Assembly: GCA_902476665.1 (NCBI GenBank)
Contig: CABSEO010000017.1
Location: forward strand, 1 to 13,858
DNA from: an uncultured Emergencia sp.
GTDB lineage: Bacteria; Bacillota; Clostridia; Peptostreptococcales; Anaerovoracaceae
Reading direction: 5' to 3'
DNA: 13,858 nucleotides
The position numbers and the translations under genes are program-made. This document shows, piece after piece, positions 8,068 to 13,858 of the stretch; position 1 is the stretch's first letter, and each line of letters opens with the position of its first letter. The notes under the pieces were generated by a model, which saw nothing but the letters and a program-made list of their open reading frames with translations, did not search any database and was not told where the DNA came from.

Positions 8068-8805
8068 TCATTCTGTTGAGAATAAAGGTTTTTCATCAAT
8101 GTATTCCCTGGCTGAATACATATTACCCTTTTTCAGCAGAGCAATCCTCTCTTTGTCAACAGTGAGTGCATCTCTCAGAGCCTCTGTATTACTGATAGGC
8201 TCCTTGGACAGAATCAAATCCGTACTCACAGGCTGACTGTTCAAAAGCATATAGCTGTGATACTGACCCGGCGAGGTGTTCCTCTGCGACCGGTTAATCG
8301 AAGCAAAGATATTCACCTGATCTGCTTCATCCAGCGGATTGGTCAGCAGCATAGACGCAGTGTACGGTGAGCAGTACAGCCGTCCACTGTAAACAGAACC
8401 GCACTTCTGGTAGCTTTCACCCTCCGGAATATCCATATATAAGGTTGCTTCTGCAATCCCTGCAGTCTCATCATTGAAAACTAGAATCCCTCTGTGAATA
8501 ACGGGTTTATGGCGCATAACCTCCAAAAGGTAGAGATACAGTCTGGGTTCCGTAAAAATACCGAAGCGCCGTGAAGAATGAGAGCGCCTTTTACTCATAG
8601 GATCATCAAGAAGAAGTTTGACATCAATATCCAGTGCATCTGCAATCTCATGCAGCGTTGCAATATCAATATTGGCTTGTCCCCGCTCATATTTTGATAC
8701 GATGGACTTACTCTTATAAAGCTTTCCTGCCAGCTCTTCCAGAGAATAACCCCGTTTTTTCCGGTACAGGCGAATCTGTCCTCCCACAACTTCATTGATA
8801 TGCAT
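8068..8805 (-). CDS. XRE-family transcriptional regulator with unrecognised C-terminal domain
   Basis: 245 aa from the chosen start. Residues 8-66 form a Cro/CI-type helix-turn-helix (IRLYRKKRGYSLEELAGKLYKSKSIVSKYERGQ, then a helix ending in DIDVKLLLDD), so DNA binding is clear. Residues 85-240 form a separate mixed alpha/beta-looking domain I do not recognise, with YLYLLEVMRHKP, YMDIPEGE and GSVYSGRLYCSPYT; it could sense a ligand. ATG 8805 is preceded by AAAGGAG (8820-8826) at 14 nt, rather far; an ATG at 8835 would add 10 residues but lacks a Shine-Dalgarno. The gene stands between the peptidase operon and the divergent transporter/peptidase operon and has its own promoter and terminator. 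Likely local regulator of both, by inference from position and shared operator-like sites. Confidence 0.85.
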   Translation of the reverse strand: MHINEVVGGQIRLYRKKRGYSLEELAGKLYKSKSIVSKYERGQANIDIATLHEIADALDIDVKLLLDDPMSKRRSHSSRRFGIFTEPRLYLYLLEVMRHKPVIHRGILVFNDETAGIAEATLYMDIPEGESYQKCGSVYSGRLYCSPYTASMLLTNPLDEADQVNIFASINRSQRNTSPGQYHSYMLLNSQPVSTDLILSKEPISNTEALRDALTVDKERIALLKKGNMYSAREYIDEKPLFSTE

Positions 8806-8819
8806 ATGTTTTAACGACA

Positions 8820-8826
8820 CTCCTTT
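8820..8826 (-). promoter_or_regulatory. Ribosome binding site bearing on the XRE start
   Basis: AAAGGAG on the minus strand lies 14 nt upstream of ATG 8805 but inside the frame that would start at 8835. It favours 8805, although the spacing is long. Confidence 0.5.
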
Positions 8827-8887
8827 ACAATTCATAATAAAAGGAAAATCTCTTGATTTTTTTAGATTTCCGCAATATTTTAATATA

Positions 8888-8917
8888 ATTATAGCACATT
8901 TTCGAAAAAAGTGTCAT
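8888..8917 (-). promoter_or_regulatory. Promoter of the XRE regulator gene
   Basis: On the minus strand: consensus extended -10 TGcTATAAT (hexamer 8888-8893) and ATGACA as -35 (8912-8917) with an 18-nt spacer. Much closer to consensus than the peptidase and transporter promoters. Confidence 0.6.
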
Positions 8918-8920
8918 TAA

Positions 8921-8938
8921 AGTGGAAATTCTTCCACT
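8921..8938. promoter_or_regulatory. Dyad AGTGGAA-N4-TTCCACT between divergent promoters
   Basis: Perfect 7-bp arms, 4-nt centre, immediately upstream of the regulator's -35 and about 30 bp before the transporter -35. Position suggests an operator. On the plus strand it is followed by ATTTTTT and so also has terminator shape, but no plus-strand gene lies upstream to need one. Confidence 0.4.
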
Positions 8939-8968
8939 ATTTTTTCCCCAACCGCTATTTTCAAAAAA

Positions 8969-8997
8969 TTGCTTTTTTTTAAGAACCGTGATAGCCT
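8969..8997 (+). promoter_or_regulatory. Promoter of the transporter/dipeptidase operon, with operator-like site
   Basis: TTGCTT (8969-8974), 17-nt spacer, extended -10 TGaTAGCCT (hexamer 8992-8997). Both hexamers are weak. The stretch 8986-9007 around the -10 matches the dyad-bearing peptidase promoter at 14 of 22 positions (GTGATAG core conserved), suggesting co-regulation. It predicts a leader of about 78 nt before ATG 9082. Confidence 0.4.
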
Positions 8998-9003
8998 AAT
9001 ACC

Positions 9004-9034
9004 ATCTTCTTTCAAATCTGCAGATGAAAAAGAT
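9004..9034 (+). promoter_or_regulatory. Imperfect palindrome in the transporter leader
   Basis: The core ATCTGCAGAT (9016-9025) is a perfect palindrome flanked by TTTC / GAAA and ATCTT / AAGAT arms with small bulges. It starts at the predicted transcription start, so it could be an operator or a 5'-end RNA stem-loop. Confidence 0.25.
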
Positions 9035-9067
9035 ACAATACAGCAATTTTGCATCATCTTATACATG

Positions 9068-9073
9068 AAGGAG
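9068..9073 (+). promoter_or_regulatory. Ribosome binding site fixing the start of the first GPH transporter
   Basis: AAGGAG, 8 nt before ATG 9082. It rules out the in-frame TTG at 9049, which has no Shine-Dalgarno and would place this motif inside the coding region. Confidence 0.85.
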
Positions 9074-9081
9074 AAAGAACA

Positions 9082-10509
9082 ATGGGAACTTCATTAAAAC
9101 AAGGCGTCGACAGACTGCCGTTCCTTACCAAAATCAGCTACGGCTGTGTGGGTGCAGCAAATATGCTGACCAGCGTAATTACTACATCTTATATTTCATA
9201 TTTCTATATGAATGCATTGGGTTTCAGTGCTTCATTGGCAGGTACTCTTTCCCTGATTGGAAGCATCTGGGGCTGGTTCTGTACTCCGGCAGCCGGTGCA
9301 ATTATTGACAAAACAGGCTCTAAACCCGGCGGAAAATGCCGCAACTACATTAAAAAATTCATTATCCCCGGTAGTGTGCTACTGGCACTTTGCTATGCTG
9401 TTCCTGAGATGAGTCACGGATTAACCGTAATCTGGGTCATGGTTACATATCTAGCAAGAGTAGCCGTATGGTCACTGGTTCAGCTTCCAGCAACTACTTT
9501 GATGGGCAGGATAACAAACAGCAAAGAGCAGAGATCTCATCTCAACCAGTTCTATAGTGCTATGTCGACGGGTGGCAGTCTTCTTGGAATTGGTATTGCT
9601 CTTCCGCTAATAAATTCTTTTGGTCAGGATATGAATGGCTGGAGAACCGGTTTTATGGTCATTGGTATTATTTATTCTGTAGTTTTCATGCTATTGTATT
9701 TACTTGCATATGTGGGAACGAAGGGATATGAACCAGAGCAGGAATTTTTTGAGACTGAAGCATTTGATGGCAAGAAGCTCGAAAAGCCATCTGTCGTTCA
9801 GATAATTAAAGGTCTTATAACCAATAAAATGTGCCTTATCGCAGTTGCTATGTATCTAGTTGACCTGATTGGATGTATGATTGAATCCAACGCTATGCCA
9901 TTCTATTATCAGTACAATCTCGGAAATATGGGCCTGCTCGGTCTATACTCTACACTCTCAGTTGTAGGTGCATACGGAGCGTACTTTATTGCCGGCTTTT
10001 TCGTAAAAAAATTCGGTAATTCAGGAACAGCTATGATTGGAGGTACAATTTCAGCTGCAGCTTATCTAATCAGATTCATTATGCAGGATAGCACTACCAT
10101 CCAGTGGGGTGCATGTGTTCTGATTTCCTGCTTCGGTGCCGGACTTGTGGCCAACGTAAGTATTCTATGTGTTTTCGATTCTAAAGTCTATAGCGAATGG
10201 AAACTGGGCGTCAACAACGAAGGTATTCTAATGGCGGCATACAGCTTGGGCAATACTATAGGGCTTGCCCTTGGACGTGTAGCAGGAACATACCTCATGG
10301 GATTTGTGGACTACGATCCAAACGTCATGGAACAGAGTAGCAGTGTGCTGAGGCTATTCCTGGCAGAAAGTACAGTAGCACCTATGATTGGTTTCATCGG
10401 AGTTATACTTCTTGCAATGGTATTAAGACGTTTTGAAGTTAAAATCCCTCAGTGGGAGGCTGAACTGGCAGAAAGAAAAGGATTAGAAAAAACAGAAAAA
10501 ACAGAATAA
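9082..10509 (+). CDS. GPH-family (MelB-type) transporter lacking the cation-site residues
   Basis: 475 aa with about twelve membrane segments (roughly 20-43, 51-76, 93-110, 114-140, 158-178, 189-213, 248-270, 283-308, 314-334, 341-365, 380-408, 432-448). GPH hallmarks: TKISYG at the N-terminus, P69..G72...D76..GS..GGKCR after helix II, QLP in helix IV, GTKGYEP at the central loop, and DSKVYSEWKLGVNNEG before helix XI. GPH proteins are usually cation:sugar symporters. Aligned by eye to MelB, the cation-site Asp55 and Asp59 are Gly64 and Thr68, and Lys377 is Thr392; sugar-site Asp19 and Asp124 are Met28 and Gln134. The coupling ion and substrate are therefore open. It leads an operon with a paralog 19 nt downstream and two peptidases, so a peptide-related substrate is plausible. 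Confidence 0.85.
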   Translation: MGTSLKQGVDRLPFLTKISYGCVGAANMLTSVITTSYISYFYMNALGFSASLAGTLSLIGSIWGWFCTPAAGAIIDKTGSKPGGKCRNYIKKFIIPGSVLLALCYAVPEMSHGLTVIWVMVTYLARVAVWSLVQLPATTLMGRITNSKEQRSHLNQFYSAMSTGGSLLGIGIALPLINSFGQDMNGWRTGFMVIGIIYSVVFMLLYLLAYVGTKGYEPEQEFFETEAFDGKKLEKPSVVQIIKGLITNKMCLIAVAMYLVDLIGCMIESNAMPFYYQYNLGNMGLLGLYSTLSVVGAYGAYFIAGFFVKKFGNSGTAMIGGTISAAAYLIRFIMQDSTTIQWGACVLISCFGAGLVANVSILCVFDSKVYSEWKLGVNNEGILMAAYSLGNTIGLALGRVAGTYLMGFVDYDPNVMEQSSSVLRLFLAESTVAPMIGFIGVILLAMVLRRFEVKIPQWEAELAERKGLEKTEKTE

Positions 10510-10528
10510 GCAGATACGGAGAACAAAA

Positions 10529-11911
10529 ATGGAAAGACTGCCGCTAAAAGTTAAACTATGTTACGGAGCCGGTTCTATGGGAAAGGTCGTACAGGGGCTT
10601 TCCGGCTCCACCTTTCTACTGTATTTCTACACAGAAATACTTGAAGTCAATGCAGCTGTCGCAGCAAATATCATCTTCTTTGGCAAACTCTTTGACATTA
10701 TTAACGACCCTCTCATCGGTGCGCTGGTCGATCGTACAAAAAGCAGAGGCGGGCGGTGCCGTGCCTATTTGAAATACGGTGCGGTACCCACCGGTATCTG
10801 CCTGGCCTTGTGTTTCTTCTGTCCTGACGGGTCTACGGCGGTTAAACTCCTGTGGATCGCTGTTTTCTACAGCTTACAGGCAACAGCCAGCAGCTTCATC
10901 CAGATCCCCATGAACACTCTGATGGGACGTCTGACACAAAATGAACAGCAGCGCTCCCATCTGAATCAGATCAGTGGTCTGGTCAGCCTGGCGGGTAATT
11001 TCATTGTAACATCTGTGACACTGCCGCTGGCTCAAGCTGCAGGAAAAGGAAACATGGAAAAAGGTTTTTTAGCGGTTGGCCTTTGCTATGGCATAATCTA
11101 TGCCATAGCCTATCTCATCGTGTGGTGGGGCACAAAGGGCTATGAACCAAATGATGTTCCAATGGTAAACCACTCAAAAAAGAGTATATATCTGGATACC
11201 CCTTCCATTGCAACAGTTCTTTTGGCAATGGTAAAAAATAAAATCTGGGTCTGTATCGGCCTGTACTATCTCTGTGATATGATCGCAACAACACTGGAAT
11301 CCACAGCAATGGTATTCTATTTTCAGTATAATCTGGGAGATACAGGACTGTTATCGACGTTTTCGGCTGTAGCTATGATATCCAATGCACTGGTTTTTTC
11401 CAGTCTTCATTTGTTCACGAAAAAATTCGGAAATGCAGGTACCACCATTTTGGGGTGCTGCCTGTCTATCAGTGGAGATATGCTGAGGTTTATCCTTCAC
11501 GACAGCACCTTTACAGTCATGTTCTGCGGATGGGTTCTGTCTGCATTGGGCTCCTGTATGGTTGCCGGCACAGTGCTGCTCAATCTCTTTGACGCAAAGC
11601 TTTACGGAGAATGGAAAACAGGTGTCAAAAGTGACGCCCTGCTCATGAGTGGATTTACTTTGGCGACAAAAATCGGTATGGCCTTAGGCAGTGCAGGTAT
11701 AGGCTGGCTGTTAGCACTGGTTCCCTATACTGAGGGAGCCTCAACCCAGCCCCAGTCAGTTTTAAATCTGTTCTTTGGCCTGAATACGCTGCTGCCTGCT
11801 GCGATTTTTCTTCTGGTTCTACTGCTTTCCCTTCCTGTGCTTCATATGGAACGAAATCTTCCACAGATCAGAAAAGAACTGAAAAAAAGAGAAGAGAGGA
11901 AACATAAATGA
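10529..11911 (+). CDS. GPH-family (MelB-type) cation symporter, paralog retaining the cation site
   Basis: 460 aa, about twelve membrane segments (roughly 12-38, 43-68, 83-99, 105-131, 147-170, 180-200, 238-262, 272-296, 303-323, 329-354, 369-397, 417-440). Helix II reads FDIINDPLIGALVDRTKS, keeping both cation-binding aspartates of MelB (Asp56, Asp60); the helix XI lysine is present as Lys381 in ATKIGMALG. The MelB sugar-binding aspartates are replaced (Val20, Gln125), so galactosides are unlikely. Start ATG 10529 follows a GGAG a few nt upstream; gap to the first transporter is 19 nt, and the TGA overlaps the ATG of the dipeptidase by 4 nt, so translation is coupled. It shares GTKGYEP, MGR.T, QRSHLNQ and GNAGT with its neighbour, showing an old tandem duplication. 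Substrate unknown. Confidence 0.87.
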   Translation: MERLPLKVKLCYGAGSMGKVVQGLSGSTFLLYFYTEILEVNAAVAANIIFFGKLFDIINDPLIGALVDRTKSRGGRCRAYLKYGAVPTGICLALCFFCPDGSTAVKLLWIAVFYSLQATASSFIQIPMNTLMGRLTQNEQQRSHLNQISGLVSLAGNFIVTSVTLPLAQAAGKGNMEKGFLAVGLCYGIIYAIAYLIVWWGTKGYEPNDVPMVNHSKKSIYLDTPSIATVLLAMVKNKIWVCIGLYYLCDMIATTLESTAMVFYFQYNLGDTGLLSTFSAVAMISNALVFSSLHLFTKKFGNAGTTILGCCLSISGDMLRFILHDSTFTVMFCGWVLSALGSCMVAGTVLLNLFDAKLYGEWKTGVKSDALLMSGFTLATKIGMALGSAGIGWLLALVPYTEGASTQPQSVLNLFFGLNTLLPAAIFLLVLLLSLPVLHMERNLPQIRKELKKREERKHK

Positions 11912-12846
11912 AATTGTTAGATCTACACTGCGATACAATCACAGCTTTATCATCCGTGCAATTGGATCTTGATAACGAAGTATCCGCTGTGACACTGGGA
12001 AAGGCAAAAAATCTCAATGCCCAAGCCTATGCCCAATGCTTTGCCATATTTCTGTCTGACGAATACAGAGGACAAAAAGCGATACAAAAATGGGAAACGG
12101 TATATTACTGGTTTTGCAGGCAGCTCACGCTGTATTCCGACAAGATGCAGCAGGTAATGTGCGGTAAAGACCTTGACGAAATTGAAAAAAACGGCCGTGT
12201 CGCAGCAATCCTTACATCAGAAAGTGGTGCTGCCTTTGCAGGAGATCTTTCCCGCATAGAAGACATGCGAAATAAAGGCTGCCTCATTACCTCCCTTACC
12301 TGGAATGGAGCCACAGAGCTTGCCGGAGGAGTCTATGAGCCTGAACTTGGTCTGACAGACTTCGGTCGGGAAGCCGTCAGGGAAATGGAAAGAGTCGGTA
12401 TGATTGTTGACATCTCCCATCTCTGTGACAAGGCTGTAGCAGACCTGCTTAAGATTGCAGAAAAGCCTTTTATTGCTACCCATTCCAACTGCCGTTCCGT
12501 CTGCAGCGCTGAGAGAAATCTGACAGATCGCTTTATCTGCGAAATAGTTGATCGAAGAGGCCTCATAGGCCTCAACTATCTGATCTATTTTCTTCGCCAG
12601 GATGACCCTGCCAAAGCAGACATGGAAGACGTGGCAAGACATATCGATTATCTGCTGAATCTGGGCGCTGAAGACGTCATTGCACTGGGTTCCGATTTTG
12701 ACGGCGCAAAAGTACCTTCGTCCTTTGACTCTTTAGAAAAGCTCAATGGACTTTACGCATACCTTGCATCTCATTTTGGACAAAATCTGACAGATAAACT
12801 GTTCTATGAAAATGGGCGTGCATTTTTCCTTAGGAATTTCAAATAA
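11908..12846 (+). CDS. Peptidase M19, membrane-dipeptidase/renal-dipeptidase-type
   Basis: 312 aa, normal for bacterial M19. The family hydrolyses dipeptides, often accepting a D-amino acid at the C-terminal position, at a two-zinc site in a TIM barrel. Ligands seen in order: His7 and Asp9 in DLHCD, bridging Glu105 in TSESG, His171 in VDISH, His192 in ATHSN, and the catalytic Asp263 in GSDFDG. The substrate-binding pattern SNCRSVCSAERNLTD (193-207) is also intact. No signal peptide, so cytosolic here, unlike the anchored mammalian enzyme. Its start codon overlaps the preceding transporter stop (ATGA) and a peptidase T gene follows after 32 nt, so it probably splits dipeptides released by peptidase T or imported by the transporters. 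Side-chain preference cannot be read. Confidence 0.93.
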   Translation: MKLLDLHCDTITALSSVQLDLDNEVSAVTLGKAKNLNAQAYAQCFAIFLSDEYRGQKAIQKWETVYYWFCRQLTLYSDKMQQVMCGKDLDEIEKNGRVAAILTSESGAAFAGDLSRIEDMRNKGCLITSLTWNGATELAGGVYEPELGLTDFGREAVREMERVGMIVDISHLCDKAVADLLKIAEKPFIATHSNCRSVCSAERNLTDRFICEIVDRRGLIGLNYLIYFLRQDDPAKADMEDVARHIDYLLNLGAEDVIALGSDFDGAKVPSSFDSLEKLNGLYAYLASHFGQNLTDKLFYENGRAFFLRNFK

Positions 12847-12878
12847 TTTAACAAAACTTAAGAAAAGAAGAGAGAGAA

Positions 12879-13858
12879 ATGAAAGCATTTGAAAGACTTT
12901 TAAACTATATTACTTATGAAACACAAGCCTGCGGTACGGAAAACCAGGAATCTGTGCCGTCTTCGCCGGGACAGACTGTTTTTGCCAAGGCTCTGATGGA
13001 AGAACTGAAAAACTTTGGCGTTAAAGATGTCATCATGGATGAGAAAAGTTTTATCTATGGAACTGTACCGTCTAATATGGACAAGAAAACACCTGTCGTA
13101 GGCTTCATCGCTCATATGGATACTGCTACTACTTTCCCGGGTCCGGGAAATACGGCACGTCTGATTAAAAACTATGACGGTACTGTCATTCAGCTATGTG
13201 AAGATGTCTCTATGGATCCGTCAGACTTTCCCGGCCTGAAAGCTTCTATCGGCAACGATCTTATCGTAACCAACGGAAAAACCTTACTGGGAGGCGATGA
13301 CAAGGCAGGTCTGGCTGAAATCATGACAGCCATAGAATATATGATGGAACACCCGGAATTCAAACATGGTCAGGTAGCTTTTATCTTTACTCCGGATGAA
13401 GAAATCGGAGGCAGTACAAAACATATCGATTTGACAAAAAGCAGCGCTGAAATCGCCTATACGCTGGATGGTGAAGGATTCGGAACTGTAGAATATCAGA
13501 ATTTCTGCAAAGGCGCCTTTACTGTGCAGATACACGGTATTTCAGCCCATCCGTGCTATGCGAAAAACCTGATGAAAAATGCCCTGATTGTTGCTGCAGA
13601 GCTTCATTCCATGATGCCGCCGTGGCAGAGACCCGAACATACAGAAGGGTTTGACGGGTATTATCATCTCGTTCAAATAGAAGGAAATCCTCAGGAAGCA
13701 AAAATGGCTTATCTGCTCAACTTCCACACCATAGATGAATACGAAGAACGAAAGACTTTTGTTAAACACATCGTGGATTTTCTGAATAATAAATATGGTG
13801 ACAACACGATTGAACTGGAATTTATCGATGGTAAAATGTGTGTGGAGGATCTGATTGA
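12879..13858 (+). CDS. pepT: Peptidase T (tripeptide aminopeptidase, M20B), 3' end beyond the window
   Basis: The first 326 codons of an open frame that runs off the window; PepT is normally about 410 aa. PepT is a cytosolic two-zinc enzyme that removes the N-terminal residue of tripeptides. Seen: FERLLNYITYETQ at the N-terminus, zinc and catalytic residues His79 and Asp81 in AHMDT, bridging Asp140 in GGDDKAG, base Glu174 and ligand Glu175 in TPDEEIG, Asp197 in YTLDGEGFG, and the dimerisation-domain motif SAHPCYAKN. The last zinc ligand, a His late in the protein, lies outside. Positions match E. coli PepT within a residue. The start has only a weak AGAGAG Shine-Dalgarno. Last visible gene of the transporter operon; its dipeptide products suit the M19 enzyme just upstream. 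Confidence 0.93.
   Translation, partial: MKAFERLLNYITYETQACGTENQESVPSSPGQTVFAKALMEELKNFGVKDVIMDEKSFIYGTVPSNMDKKTPVVGFIAHMDTATTFPGPGNTARLIKNYDGTVIQLCEDVSMDPSDFPGLKASIGNDLIVTNGKTLLGGDDKAGLAEIMTAIEYMMEHPEFKHGQVAFIFTPDEEIGGSTKHIDLTKSSAEIAYTLDGEGFGTVEYQNFCKGAFTVQIHGISAHPCYAKNLMKNALIVAAELHSMMPPWQRPEHTEGFDGYYHLVQIEGNPQEAKMAYLLNFHTIDEYEERKTFVKHIVDFLNNKYGDNTIELEFIDGKMCVEDLI

Noticed and set aside
9049..9081. TTG start adding 11 residues to the first GPH transporter
   Set aside because: No Shine-Dalgarno before TTG, while AAGGAG sits 8 nt before ATG 9082.
12217..12642. 141-codon minus-strand frame within the M19 gene
   Set aside because: Shadow of the dipeptidase, whose complete set of zinc ligands fixes the coding strand.
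13284..13769. Several 60-83 codon minus-strand frames at the right end
   Set aside because: They lie antisense to the peptidase T frame, which is open to the window edge and carries all expected motifs.
1..13858. tRNA, rRNA, CRISPR array, insertion sequence or phage genes
   Set aside because: Looked for and not seen: no spaced direct repeats, no transposase or integrase motifs, no recognisable RNA gene.

Overview
The window looks like chromosomal DNA of a low-to-moderate G+C Firmicute of the Clostridia type. The signs are strong AAGGAG/GGAGG ribosome binding sites, hairpin-plus-T-run terminators, extended -10 promoters and a gene set typical of gut anaerobes. Taxonomy cannot be fixed more precisely by eye.

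Left part (1-1456): the 3' part of a MarR-type regulator gene, cut by the window edge, overlaps by 14 nt a gene for a 12-segment FUSC-like membrane protein. A clear hairpin terminator follows. This pair is visibly more AT-rich than the rest. Positions 1457-1991 hold no convincing gene, only a GTTGA-N5-TCAAC palindrome and weak signs of a small transcript.

Central part (2112-7848, minus strand): two tandem, full-length M16C (PreP/Cym1-type) zinc peptidases of 954 and 944 aa. Both keep the HxxEH motif, the distal Glu and the C-terminal Arg/Tyr pair. They share one promoter, with a dyad covering its -10, and end in a hairpin shared with the convergent side.

Middle (8068-8805, minus): an XRE-family regulator with an unrecognised C-terminal domain. 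It has its own promoter and terminator.

Right part (9082-13858, plus): an apparent operon divergent from the regulator. It encodes two GPH (MelB-type) transporters, an M19 membrane-dipeptidase-type enzyme and a peptidase T (M20B) that runs off the window.

Inferred theme: a peptide-use locus. M16C enzymes would cut oligopeptides, PepT tripeptides and M19 dipeptides, with the two GPH transporters moving an unknown, perhaps peptide-related, substrate under control of the XRE protein. Two results support reading the locus as one unit. The peptidase and transporter promoters share a similar 22-bp stretch over their -10 regions. Both transporters lack the sugar-binding aspartates of MelB, and the first also lacks the whole Asp/Asp/Lys cation-site set that the second keeps.
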